Assembly (NCBI GenBank): GCA_015065845.1
Contig: SVPQ01000003.1
Coordinates: 62,001 to 126,000 of the forward strand
Origin: Oscillospiraceae bacterium
GTDB lineage: Bacteria; Bacillota; Clostridia; Oscillospirales; Acutalibacteraceae
Direction: 5' to 3'
DNA length: 64,000 bases
This document shows, piece by piece, positions 34,050 through 41,742 of the stretch (position 1 is the first letter of the stretch; each line of letters starts with the position of its first letter). The notes beneath the pieces were generated by a model, which searched no databases, was not told where the DNA came from, and saw only the letters and a list, made by a program, of their open reading frames with translations. Made by a program: the position numbers and the translations under genes.

Positions 34050-34556
34050 CTAGACAAATACTCGTCCTTTTATAATATAGTATCCTTCTTGAATTGCAGA
34101 AAGTGTTGCAAGGAAACACACAACTATGGCAGTGTATTTTAATTCCACTAAGGATACTGTCAAAGGCAACAGGAACAGCAGTAATCCCGTTATTTTATTC
34201 ATAACCGTATGCAGGGATACAAACTGTTTTTCAGTAACATATCCTAATATGATATTGCTGATTTTAATAGCCGCAATCACACCGCCCCATATCCACAACC
34301 ATCCCGGGATATGAATTGCCGGCACCAACTTAAACAAGGATACCACTACAAAAATAAGGTCGGCAACAGTGTCCAGTCGGCTTCCGAATTTGCTGATACT
34401 GTTTGTTTTTCTGGCAATGCTACCGTCTATCATATCACTAAAACCGCAGATGAGATATGTGATATAAAAAGCTAAGGAAAAAGTAGGAAAGAACAGTAAC
34501 AGAATACTGCCGATAATACGGCAACCGGTAATTATATTTGCAATATGTTTTGTCAT
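34050..34556 (-). CDS. CDP-alcohol phosphatidyltransferase
   Basis: This 168-residue integral membrane enzyme has the full family motif at about residues 40-68: D-x2-DG-x2-AR-x8-G-x3-D-x3-D, read in GFSDMIDGSIARKT and then GSRLDTVAD. Four to six membrane segments surround it. Family enzymes join an alcohol (glycerol phosphate, inositol and others) to a CDP-diacylglycerol-type donor. The alcohol cannot be told. AGGTG precedes the ATG. It heads the three-gene cassette, with its own promoter and a TTGTTTAAACAA palindrome just upstream. Confidence 0.9.
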   Translation of the reverse strand: MTKHIANIITGCRIIGSILLLFFPTFSLAFYITYLICGFSDMIDGSIARKTNSISKFGSRLDTVADLIFVVVSLFKLVPAIHIPGWLWIWGGVIAAIKISNIILGYVTEKQFVSLHTVMNKITGLLLFLLPLTVSLVELKYTAIVVCFLATLSAIQEGYYIIKGRVFV

Positions 34557-34589
34557 TTGTTCACCTACAAATTTTTATTTGTTTAAACA

Positions 34590-34619
34590 ATTATAACATA
34601 TACCATTAAAACAAATCAA
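34590..34619 (-). promoter_or_regulatory. promoter of the three-gene cassette
   Basis: On the minus strand TTGATT (34619-34614), an 18-base spacer and TATAAT (34595-34590). The palindrome TTGTTTAAACAA (34580-34591) overlaps the -10 box and start region and may be an operator. In 34620-34847 I see only a terminator-like stem (CCTCGTG/CACAAGG near 34634) and no gene. Confidence 0.65.
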
Positions 34620-34847
34620 CCTGAATGCATATCCTCGTGTAATCACAAGGATTTTATATCACAAAATTTAAAGTAAAAATATTTAATCTAACTGTTTTGA
34701 ATTTGGAAAATAGTGTTGCTTGGTGCTTTAATGCTTTGACACAACAATGCGATATCAGTTGCAAGTTATTCTGAATAAATAAACAAATAGTTTTTCGGCA
34801 TAGTACCACTCCCTGTTTACGAGTATACTATGAATTATCAATAAAAT

Positions 34848-35070
34848 CAACGGCTTTGCCGTTGTATATCATCAATTCCGTAAGGAATTGCATATCATCA
34901 AAGCAACGCTTTGTATATCATCATTGCGAAAGCTTTTTTTATTTATACACGCTACGCGTGATGAGATACAACAACGGCTCTGCCGGTGTTGATGATATAC
35001 AGCCTGACGGCTGATGATATGCCATTGCTTTCGCAATGGATAAAAAAAGAACTAAGCTTTCGCTTAGTTC
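34848..35070. repeat. hairpin array 2, abutting tRNA-Tyr
   Basis: This array has the same plan as array 1. Hairpins sit at 34848-34864, 34873-34890, 34899-34913, a broken one at about 34923-34940, then 34948-34960, 34969-34991, 35000-35013, 35022-35039 and 35049-35070, with ATATCAT linkers to the left and ATGATAT linkers to the right. Hairpins 2, 3, 8 and 9 are identical to array 1. Hairpins 1, 5, 6 and 7 have different stem bases that still pair. Hairpin 4 has lost its right arm. The last hairpin is the tRNA terminator. Confidence 0.85.
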
Positions 35071-35076
35071 TTTTTT
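35042..35076 (-). terminator. terminator of the tRNA-Thr/tRNA-Tyr transcript
   Basis: GAACTAAGC (35049-35057) pairs with GCTTAGTTC (35062-35070). On the minus strand it follows directly on the tRNA-Tyr CCA and ends in seven Ts. Confidence 0.9.
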
Positions 35077-35160
35077 GGTGGGAGCGGGTGGATTCGAACC
35101 ACCGAAGGCGGTGCCAACAGATTTACAGTCTGCCCCCTTTGGCCACTCGGGAACACTCCC
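35076..35160 (-). tRNA. tRNA-Tyr (GTA)
   Basis: An 85-base class II tRNA with encoded CCA. The acceptor GGGAGTG pairs with CGCTCCC, the anticodon loop reads CTGTAAA (anticodon GTA), a long variable arm is present, and the T loop is GGTTCGAATCC. It lies 20 bases downstream of tRNA-Thr in the same transcript. Confidence 0.97.
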
Positions 35161-35180
35161 ATATTTAATTTGCAAAAAAA

Positions 35181-35256
35181 TGGAGCTGGTGGACGGACTC
35201 GAACCCCCGACCTGCTGATTACAAATCAGCTGCTCTACCAACTGAGCTACACCAGC
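35181..35256 (-). tRNA. tRNA-Thr (TGT)
   Basis: A 76-base tRNA with encoded CCA. The acceptor GCTGGTG pairs with CACCAGC, the D arm is GCTCAGTTGGTAGAGC, the anticodon stem-loop is CTGATTTGTAATCAG (anticodon TGT), and the T arm carries GGTTCGAGTCC. It is first in the pair. Confidence 0.97.
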
Positions 35257-35272
35257 ACTTTAATGCTTGAAC

Positions 35273-35301
35273 AATATAACACAATTCTTTTTGGTTGTCA
35301 A
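35273..35301 (-). promoter_or_regulatory. promoter of the tRNA pair
   Basis: On the minus strand TTGACA (35301-35296), a 17-base spacer and TATATT (35278-35273), 17 bases before mature tRNA-Thr. Confidence 0.85.
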
Positions 35302-35329
35302 GCATATTTTTCAATTTTTTTAAAAATTT

Positions 35330-36043
35330 TTATTTTGCCATAATAAATTTCATAAATTTTTCTTTAAATTCTTTATATTTTCGTTGTGACATATATGTTT
35401 CAACTGTTTCTTTTTCGCTCTTCTGCAGTGTAACAATTGTCTTGTCAAAATTCACTACACTCTGCAAATTAACCACAATACTGTTATGAGAGTGAACAAA
35501 AACATCAGGCTGATTTATAAGTGTCAGGCAATCATCAAGTTTTTCTTTCACTTCAAATTCACCATTTACTGTAATAATAGCAGTACCGCCTGATTTCCTT
35601 TCCATATAAAGTATATCGTTTGTATTCACCACAATAAAACTGTCGTTACTTTTAAGTGTGAGTTTTTTATTCGTTTTGTAATATTCTTCAACCGCTTCTT
35701 CAAGATTTCTAATAAATCTGTTGCGGTCAATTGGTTTTGAAAGATACCTGAACACCTGAATTTTCATAGCATAATCAAGATAATTATCAAATGCTGTGAG
35801 TATCATTATGCAGATTTTAGGATTTATTTCTTTTAACTTCTGTGAAAGCTCTATACCGCTGATACCCGGCATTTCAACATCTACAATTGCAATGTCGTAA
35901 CTGTTCTTTTCGGTCAATATAAAATCACCTGAAAGTCTTGTGTCTTTCTCAAATTCTATATTATATTTCTTTTCAAAAAGTTCAACAAGGAACAAAACTA
36001 AATCTATATTTATCTGACTGTCATCACAAATAAGTAATTTCAT
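35330..36043 (-). CDS. LytTR-family response regulator (AgrA-like)
   Basis: This 237-residue regulator has a receiver domain (ICDDSQINIDLVL; phospho-acceptor Asp at about 55 in IVDVEMPG; Thr in ILTAFDN; Lys in YLSKPID). A C-terminal LytTR DNA-binding domain follows (VVNTNDILYMERKSGGTAII, FVHSHNSIVVNLQSVVNF, YMSQRKYKEFKEKF). Such proteins often control peptide signalling, bacteriocin or exporter genes. It starts 3 bases after the stop of the XRE gene, and the pair is divergent from an ABC exporter, which is the likely target. No histidine kinase is adjacent. Confidence 0.9.
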   Translation of the reverse strand: MKLLICDDSQINIDLVLFLVELFEKKYNIEFEKDTRLSGDFILTEKNSYDIAIVDVEMPGISGIELSQKLKEINPKICIMILTAFDNYLDYAMKIQVFRYLSKPIDRNRFIRNLEEAVEEYYKTNKKLTLKSNDSFIVVNTNDILYMERKSGGTAIITVNGEFEVKEKLDDCLTLINQPDVFVHSHNSIVVNLQSVVNFDKTIVTLQKSEKETVETYMSQRKYKEFKEKFMKFIMAK

Positions 36044-36046
36044 ATT

Positions 36047-36382
36047 TTAATTTTTCTCCTTGCTCCTGTTTTCTAAAATACATCTTATAATTCCATCTAT
36101 AAGTTGCAGTTCTTCGTTTGTACAAAGTTTTAAGTTGTCCTTTATATTTTCAGGAATGTTATCCACCCTTATTACACCTAAAAGCAATAAATCGGGCGTA
36201 ATTTTAAGTTTAATACAAATATCTGAAAACACTTCAAGACTTGGTATTGAGTGACCATTTTCAATATTTGAAAGGTAATTATTTGAAATTTTCATCATTT
36301 CAGCAAGTTCATTCTGTTTTAAACCCAACTCGCGTCTTCTTTTTTTGATTCTTAATCCTAGTTCATCGAAATCAATATGCAT
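36047..36382 (-). CDS. XRE-family regulator
   Basis: This 111-residue protein has a Cro/CI-type helix-turn-helix at about residues 7-62 (GLRIKKRRRELGLKQNELAE, MMKISNNYLSNIENGHSIPS), then a helical tail (NIKDNLKLCTNEELQLIDGI) that may mediate dimer formation. GGGGTGAG precedes the ATG. It is co-transcribed with the LytTR regulator, and both promoters of the divergent region are close enough to be co-regulated. Confidence 0.88.
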   Translation of the reverse strand: MHIDFDELGLRIKKRRRELGLKQNELAEMMKISNNYLSNIENGHSIPSLEVFSDICIKLKITPDLLLLGVIRVDNIPENIKDNLKLCTNEELQLIDGIIRCILENRSKEKN

Positions 36383-36408
36383 TTTCTCACCCCATATATA
36401 TTGAGAAT

Positions 36409-36437
36409 ATTATACACATTTATTTCTTGTTTTGCAA
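36409..36437 (-). promoter_or_regulatory. promoter of the XRE/LytTR pair
   Basis: On the minus strand TTGCAA (36437-36432), a 17-base spacer and TATAAT (36414-36409). Confidence 0.75.
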
Positions 36438-36506
36438 TATATTAAAACAAATACACTCACAACAAACAATTTTTATGCAAATCATTAATTTGTTTCTCCT
36501 TTTTTC

Positions 36507-36535
36507 TTGACTATTATTGTTTGAAAGTGTAAAAT
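36507..36535 (+). promoter_or_regulatory. promoter of the ABC exporter
   Basis: TTGACT (36507-36512), a 17-base spacer and TAAAAT (36530-36535). It lies 70 bases from the divergent XRE promoter. Confidence 0.75.
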
Positions 36536-36576
36536 ATATAGTTAGTTTAATTATTGTAAAATATAAAGGTGATTTA

Positions 36577-37281
36577 ATGAGCGAGAAAATTATCGAAGTT
36601 AATAATCTCTCAAAGTCTTACGGCGACCACCTTGTGCTTAATGATATTTCATTTTCATTACCAAAAGGTGAAGTTATAGGTCTTTTCGGCCCTAACGGTT
36701 GCGGTAAATCTACACTTATGAAGATTTTAACAGGTCTTATTCACGATTATAAAGGTTCTGTTTTGATTGAGGGTAATACTCCCGGTGACAAGACAAAAGC
36801 AATTACTGCTTATTTGCCCGAACAGACTTTTATCCATGAATGGATGAGAAACATTGACGCAATAGATTATTTCAATGACTTTTTCAAAGATTTTGACAAA
36901 AACAAAGCATTGGAAATGTTAAAGCGTTTTTCATTACCGGAAAAGCAAAAATGTAAAACTATGTCAAAAGGTATGCAGGAAAAACTGCTTCTTTCTCTTA
37001 CTATGTCAAGAGAAGCAGGGCTTTACATTCTTGACGAACCAATGGGTGGTGTTGACCCTGCTACAAGAGAGTCTATTTTAAAATTCATAATGGACAACTA
37101 CACAGACAAGTCTACAATGCTTATTTCAACACATCTTATAAATGATTTACAAACTGTATTTACCCACGCTTTGTTTTTAGGTGGCGGTAAAGTTCTTCTT
37201 AATAAATCTTCAGAAGAAATAACAAAAGACGGTAAATCACTTGATGATGTTTTTAAGGAGGTTTTTTCAAATGTTTGGTAA
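36577..37281 (+). CDS. ABC transporter ATP-binding protein
   Basis: This 234-residue ATPase has Walker A GPNGCGKS at 38-45, a Q loop (AYLPEQTFIHEW), signature MSKGMQEKLLLSL, Walker B YILDEPMGG and an H-loop His in STHLI. It resembles the YtrB/bacitracin-type exporter ATPases with a single ATPase and a separate permease. The start is ATG 36577, 8 bases after AAAGGTGA. It overlaps the permease gene by 11 bases. Divergent regulators suggest induction by an envelope or peptide signal. Confidence 0.92.
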   Translation: MSEKIIEVNNLSKSYGDHLVLNDISFSLPKGEVIGLFGPNGCGKSTLMKILTGLIHDYKGSVLIEGNTPGDKTKAITAYLPEQTFIHEWMRNIDAIDYFNDFFKDFDKNKALEMLKRFSLPEKQKCKTMSKGMQEKLLLSLTMSREAGLYILDEPMGGVDPATRESILKFIMDNYTDKSTMLISTHLINDLQTVFTHALFLGGGKVLLNKSSEEITKDGKSLDDVFKEVFSNVW

Positions 37282-38080
37282 ACTTTTAAAAAATGACCTT
37301 AAAGCACAGTGGTTTTCAGTTTCTGCAATTTATTTTTGTGCTCTTATTGCAGTTGTAGTTTGCGAAATAGGTGCAAATGTTTTAGATGATCAGAAACAGG
37401 TTGTTCTTTGTGGTGGCGGCGTTTGCCTTGCACTTTTAGTTGCAAGTGTCACAACACTTATAACTGTTGCTATTATGTTCAAAAACACAATGTTTGGAAG
37501 AGCTGGTTATTTAACCCTTACATTACCTGTAAAAACCGGTTCTTTGCTTATTTCAAAAACAATTTCAGGACTTATATGGATTTTTACAGTTTATGCACTT
37601 CTTGTAGGTTCACTCATTTTGTGGCTTTACCAGATTAAAATTATTTTAGGCGACCAGATGACAGACACTATAAATAATCTTTTAGCAATTTTTGGTGTAC
37701 CGACTGTTAAAACGATTTCACTCGGTGTTATTATCGCCTGTGTTTTATTTGCGGCTATAATTCTTCTTACAGTTCAGTGTATGTATTTATCACTTACACT
37801 TTCACAGATAAAACCAATAAGTTCATTCGGCAAATTCGGAACTATTGTTTTGTTCTTTGTTTTAGCGGGCGGACTTTTAAGTTTAAGTGGTACTGTTTCA
37901 AATATGTTCCCACTCAATGTGGTGGTTTCAGACACCGCAATCCGCTTTACTTCAAGTGCGGAATTGACTGAAACTGCTATGAGTTACAGACTTACAGGTG
38001 CATTTTTCAATATTATTGCTTCAATTGCACTTCATTTCCCTATGAAATTTTTGGTAAGCAAAAAAATCAATCTTAAATAG
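37271..38080 (+). CDS. ABC transporter permease
   Basis: This 269-residue permease has about six membrane segments (FSVSAIYFCALIAVVVCEIG, ALLVASVTTLITVAIMF, ISGLIWIFTVYALLVGSLIL, TISLGVIIACVLFAAIILLT, FGTIVLFFVLAGGLLSLSG, FNIIASIALHFPM). Start ATG 37271 follows AAGGAGG. It forms the membrane half of the exporter with the ATPase at 36577. Substrate unknown. Confidence 0.88.
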   Translation: MFGKLLKNDLKAQWFSVSAIYFCALIAVVVCEIGANVLDDQKQVVLCGGGVCLALLVASVTTLITVAIMFKNTMFGRAGYLTLTLPVKTGSLLISKTISGLIWIFTVYALLVGSLILWLYQIKIILGDQMTDTINNLLAIFGVPTVKTISLGVIIACVLFAAIILLTVQCMYLSLTLSQIKPISSFGKFGTIVLFFVLAGGLLSLSGTVSNMFPLNVVVSDTAIRFTSSAELTETAMSYRLTGAFFNIIASIALHFPMKFLVSKKINLK

Positions 38081-38141
38081 GGTAAGATATGATTTAATAC
38101 ACTCACCCTATAAAGCTAAAACCCGAAAGGAATTTTAATAT

Positions 38142-39929
38142 ATGGATAATATGACAGGACTTAAAAGAACTCACTACTGTGGGGACCTTCGTAGTGAAAA
38201 TATCGGTGAAGAAGTAACCGTTTCAGGTTGGGTTGCAAAGCAACGCGACTTAGGTTCACTTATTTTTATTGACCTTCGTGACAGAACAGGTATTGTTCAA
38301 CTTGCATTTGACGAGAACACAGATAAAGAAATTTTCGAAAAGGCTTTTTCTACGAGAAATGAATTTGTTCTTATGGCAAAAGGTGTTGTAAAAGAGCGTT
38401 CTTCTAAAAACCCTGATTTACCAACAGGTGATATTGAAATTGATGTAAAAGATTTACGAGTTCTCTCAAAGAGTGAAACACCACCTTTTGATATTGTTGA
38501 AAATTGCAAAACAGGTGAAAGCACCCGTCTTAAATATCGTTATCTCGATTTAAGAAGACCTGATTTACAAAGCAATATTTTATTCCGTCACAAAGTTACA
38601 AAAATCACCCGTGACTATTTTGACGAAAACGGATTTATTGAAATTGAAACTCCGATGCTTATAAAATCTACTCCTGAAGGCGCTCGTGACTTCTTGGTTC
38701 CAAGCAGAATTCACAATGGTAGTTTCTATGCATTACCACAGTCACCTCAACTTTACAAACAACTTTCAATGGTTGCAGGCTTTGACCGCTATATGCAGAT
38801 TGCGCGTTGCTTCCGTGACGAAGATTTAAGAGCAGACAGACAACCTGAATTTACTCAGATTGACCTTGAAATGTCTTTTGTTGATATGGAAGATGTTCTT
38901 TCTATCGGCGAGGGATATATGGCAAGAATTTTCAAAGACACTTTAGGAATTGATATTCCGCTCCCACTCCCAAGACTCACTTATAAAGAGGCTATGGAGC
39001 GTTACGGTTCAGACAAGCCTGACACCCGTTTCGGTATGGAAATCTTTGACCTTACAGAAGAGGTTAAAAACTGCGAATTTTCAGTATTTACTTCTGCAAT
39101 TTCAGGCGGTGGCTCTGTAAGAGGTGTAACTGCGAAAAATGCGGTAAATGTTTACACAAGAAAAGAAGTTGACAAATTAACAGAATTTGTTAAAGGTATA
39201 GGCGCTAAAGGTCTTGCGTGGATTCGTCTTACAGATGATGGTATTGCTTCATCTTTCGCTAAATTTATGACAGAAGATGAAATGAACGCAATTCTTAAAA
39301 AAGCAGGCGCAGAAAAAGGCGACGTTGTATTTATTATTGCTGACACAAAAAATAATGCTGTTCTTTCTACTCTCGGTGCAGTAAGATGTGAGGCAGCTAA
39401 GAAGTTAGATATTATCGGTGACGGTTTCAATCTTTTATGGATTGTTGAATTCCCATTCTTTGACTGGGATGAAGAAACACAGCAATTTGTTGCTATGCAC
39501 CACCCATTCACCGCTCCGCTTGATGAATGTTTAGATTACCTTGAAACAGACAAAGGTTCAGTTCGTGCTAAAGCCTACGACCTTGTTCTTAATGGTATTG
39601 AACTTTCATCTGGTTCTATAAGAATTACTGACTCTGACCTTCAGAGCAGAATCTTCAAACTTTTAGGTCTTTCCAATGAAGAAGCACATCAGAAATTCGG
39701 TTATCTTCTTGACGCATTCAAATTCGGACCACCACCACACGGTGGTATGGGTATTGGTCTTGACAGACTTATTATGCAACTCTTGAAAGCAGAAAGTCTT
39801 CGTGACGTTATTGCATTCCCTAAAGTTCAGAATGCTTCAGAACCTATGACAGAATGTCCGTCACCAGTAGATGGTGTTCAACTTACAGAACTCGGTATTC
39901 AATTATTGGATATAAAAACAGAAGAATAA
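38142..39929 (+). CDS. aspS: aspartate-tRNA ligase
   Basis: A 595-residue bacterial-type class IIb synthetase that charges tRNA-Asp. It has an N-terminal OB-fold anticodon-binding domain (EEVTVSGWVAKQRDLGSLIF), motif 1 (ENGFIEIETPMLIKSTPEGA), motif 2 (QIARCFRDEDLRADRQPEFT), the inserted GAD domain (about 285-420), and motif 3 (GGMGIGLDRLIMQLL). All are intact and length is normal. AAAGGA precedes the ATG. It lies 61 bases after the ABC permease; no T-box leader is visible. Confidence 0.98.
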   Translation: MDNMTGLKRTHYCGDLRSENIGEEVTVSGWVAKQRDLGSLIFIDLRDRTGIVQLAFDENTDKEIFEKAFSTRNEFVLMAKGVVKERSSKNPDLPTGDIEIDVKDLRVLSKSETPPFDIVENCKTGESTRLKYRYLDLRRPDLQSNILFRHKVTKITRDYFDENGFIEIETPMLIKSTPEGARDFLVPSRIHNGSFYALPQSPQLYKQLSMVAGFDRYMQIARCFRDEDLRADRQPEFTQIDLEMSFVDMEDVLSIGEGYMARIFKDTLGIDIPLPLPRLTYKEAMERYGSDKPDTRFGMEIFDLTEEVKNCEFSVFTSAISGGGSVRGVTAKNAVNVYTRKEVDKLTEFVKGIGAKGLAWIRLTDDGIASSFAKFMTEDEMNAILKKAGAEKGDVVFIIADTKNNAVLSTLGAVRCEAAKKLDIIGDGFNLLWIVEFPFFDWDEETQQFVAMHHPFTAPLDECLDYLETDKGSVRAKAYDLVLNGIELSSGSIRITDSDLQSRIFKLLGLSNEEAHQKFGYLLDAFKFGPPPHGGMGIGLDRLIMQLLKAESLRDVIAFPKVQNASEPMTECPSPVDGVQLTELGIQLLDIKTEE

Positions 39930-39973
39930 TTTACACTTTTTACCTGTATTTTCATTAAAATATGCAAAAGCAC

Positions 39974-40002
39974 TTGAAAATACAACGAAATTAGTGTAAA
40001 AT
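39974..40002 (+). promoter_or_regulatory. promoter of efp
   Basis: TTGAAA (39974-39979), a 17-base spacer and TAAAAT (39997-40002), 44 bases before the start codon. Confidence 0.8.
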
Positions 40003-40045
40003 TAATGTGTATGAAATAAATAAAATTTTTCGGAGGAAAATATTT

Positions 40046-40603
40046 ATGGTAACAGCAGGCGATTTTAAAAACGGCGTAACATTCGAAATGGATGGAAAAG
40101 TTTATTCTATTATCGAATTCCAACACGTTAAACCTGGTAAAGGTGCGGCTTTCGTTCGTACAAAAATCAGAGATGTAATCAACGGTAGTGTTGTTGAAAA
40201 AACATTCAGCCCTACTGACAAATTCCCAACTGCTTTCATTGAAAGAAAAGAAATGGAATATTCTTACGAAGATGGTGGTCTTTACTACTTTATGGACCAG
40301 GAAACTTACGATATGGTTCCGGTTGACGCTGCAAATCTTGACGACAACTTCAAATTCGTAAAAGAAAATATGGTTTGTAAAATCCTTTCTTACAAAGGTA
40401 ATGTTTTCGGTGTTGAACCACCAACATTCGTAACTCTTCAGGTTACACAGACTGACCCTGGTTTCAAAGGCGATACTGCTACTAACGCTACAAAACCAGC
40501 TACTCTTGAAACAGGTGCTGAAATTAAAGTTCCTCTTTTCATTGATGAAGGCGAAAGCATCAATATTGATACAAGAACTGGCGAATATCTCTCAAGAGCA
40601 TAA
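40046..40603 (+). CDS. efp: elongation factor P
   Basis: This 185-residue protein relieves ribosome stalling at proline runs. It has the three-domain layout: the KOW-like N-terminal domain with the modified-tip region [13 protein letters not shown] (tip Lys at about 32), the middle OB domain ([20 protein letters not shown]), and the C-terminal OB domain with the signature [19 protein letters not shown] 40046 follows CGGAGGAAAA; the 13 in-frame codons upstream lack a site. Confidence 0.97.
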   Translation: MVTAGDFKNGVTFEMDGKVYSIIEFQHVKPGKGAAFVRTKIRDVINGSVVEKTFSPTDKFPTAFIERKEMEYSYEDGGLYYFMDQETYDMVPVDAANLDDNFKFVKENMVCKILSYKGNVFGVEPPTFVTLQVTQTDPGFKGDTATNATKPATLETGAEIKVPLFIDEGESINIDTRTGEYLSRA

Positions 40604-40666
40604 TTAAATTTTTGTCTACAATAATACTTTATTATATAGTATTATATATTCAAGGAGGTTTTTACT

Positions 40667-41116
40667 ATGACACTTACAGAAAAAGTTGCTTACCTTAAAG
40701 GTCTTGCAGAAGGTTTAAATCTTGATAAGGATGCAAAAGAAACAAAACTTTTTGAAGCTATGTTTGACATTTTAGAAGATATGGCTCTTACAGTTAACGA
40801 CATAGATGAGGACCTTGCAGCCGTTGAGGAATTAGTTGATTGCATCGATGAAGACCTTGACGAGCTTGAAGACATCATTTATGATGACGATTGTGACTGC
40901 GATTGTGGTTGCGGTTGTGATGATGATTTCGACTGCGACTGTGGCGATGAACTTTACGAAGTTGAATGTCCATCTTGCGGTGAAGCAATTTATCTTGACG
41001 AGAGTATGTTCGATGAAGAATATATTGAATGCCCTGAATGTGGCGAAAAATTAGAACTCGACATCGATTTTGAAGATTGTGATTGCGACTGCGATTGCTG
41101 TGATGACGAAGACTAA
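40667..41116 (+). CDS. CD1247-type N-terminal domain protein with zinc ribbon and Asp/Cys-rich tracts
   Basis: This 149-residue acidic protein has a conserved N-terminal helical domain (LTEKVAYLKGLAEGLNLDKD, KLFEAMFDILEDMALTVNDI) that I recognise from proteins found beside efp in many Clostridia (CD1247-type). A single zinc ribbon (CPSCGEAIYLDE, then CPECGEKLEL) sits between two Asp/Cys repeats (DCDCDCGCGCD and DCDCDCDCCDDED). The Cys/Asp tracts could bind metal. Function is not established. AAGGAGG precedes the ATG. It is 63 bases after efp. Confidence 0.85.
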   Translation: MTLTEKVAYLKGLAEGLNLDKDAKETKLFEAMFDILEDMALTVNDIDEDLAAVEELVDCIDEDLDELEDIIYDDDCDCDCGCGCDDDFDCDCGDELYEVECPSCGEAIYLDESMFDEEYIECPECGEKLELDIDFEDCDCDCDCCDDED

Positions 41117-41147
41117 TTAAAAACATTTAAATTTATTAAAATTGTTC

Positions 41148-41176
41148 TTTACAAATGAAAACATTTGTGATAGAAT
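41148..41176 (+). promoter_or_regulatory. promoter of rpsO
   Basis: TTTACA (41148-41153), a 17-base spacer and TAGAAT (41171-41176), about 100 bases before the start codon. Confidence 0.8.
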
Positions 41177-41182
41177 AACACA

Positions 41183-41270
41183 GTCCTTTTGACACGGTGC
41201 AAGGAGTAAACTCTTTTGGGGTATTTCACCTACCTTACACTGAGTCGATTGGTATAAAAATTATGAGGTG
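41183..41270 (+). promoter_or_regulatory. putative S15 autoregulatory leader
   Basis: The long rpsO leader can fold into a junction: GACACGGTG with CACTGAGTC (outer, two mismatches), GTGCAAGG with CCTTACAC (one mismatch), and an inner GAGTAAACTC hairpin. S15 represses its own messenger through such leaders in several bacterial groups. The pairing was found by eye and not by a covariance model. Confidence 0.5.
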
Positions 41271-41276
41271 AAAAAA

Positions 41277-41540
41277 ATGACACAGGCAGAAAAACAAGCA
41301 ATTATTAAAGAGTATGCTACTCACGAAGGAGATACAGGTTCTCCAGAAGTACAAATCGCTGTTCTTACAAAAAGAATCAACGATTTAAACGAACATCTTA
41401 AAGCAAACCACAAAGACCACCACTCACGCCGCGGTCTTCTTAAAATGGTAGGTCACAGAAGAAACCTTCTTGCTTACCTTCAGAAGAATGACATTGAACG
41501 CTACCGTTCAATCGTTGCTCGTCTTGGTCTTCGTAAATAA
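41277..41540 (+). CDS. rpsO: 30S ribosomal protein S15
   Basis: This 87-residue protein binds the 16S rRNA central domain and is complete: [40 protein letters not shown] and ending [14 protein letters not shown] 41277 follows GAGGTG at 6 bases; a GTG three codons upstream lies inside the binding site. pnp follows, the usual rpsO-pnp order. Confidence 0.98.
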   Translation: MTQAEKQAIIKEYATHEGDTGSPEVQIAVLTKRINDLNEHLKANHKDHHSRRGLLKMVGHRRNLLAYLQKNDIERYRSIVARLGLRK

Positions 41541-41550
41541 TTGCACTATT

Positions 41551-41578
41551 CGGGGCAAACGGTTTTCCGTTTGTCCCG
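41551..41578 (+). terminator. hairpin between rpsO and pnp
   Basis: Stem of about 11 bp (CGGGG-CAAACGG with CCGTTTGTCCCG), but only a weak T tract some bases later. It may be a partial terminator or an RNase processing site controlling pnp, as in other rpsO-pnp operons. Confidence 0.65.
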
Positions 41579-41742
41579 TTCGTAGTTTTTTTATGTTGTT
41601 ATTAACCTACTGTTTTGGGTATTAGCGATAAAGAAAAGTTTAAATATTTTTATATAAATTTGAATTTTTCTTTGTTGCTAAACCTCAGAAAACAAGTAGG
41701 AAAGAATAGAAAAAGACAGAAAAAAGAAAGAGGTAAAAGTTT

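Noticed and set aside
32469-35070. Integron-like attC sites around the three-gene cassette
   Set aside because: No integron integrase, no GTTRRRY core sites, and the hairpins are many and short rather than one long imperfect palindrome per gene.
40690-41126. Antisense open frames across the CD1247-type gene, and similar long antisense frames across pnp and aspS
   Set aside because: They arise from codon bias of the real genes and lack ribosome binding sites or recognisable products.
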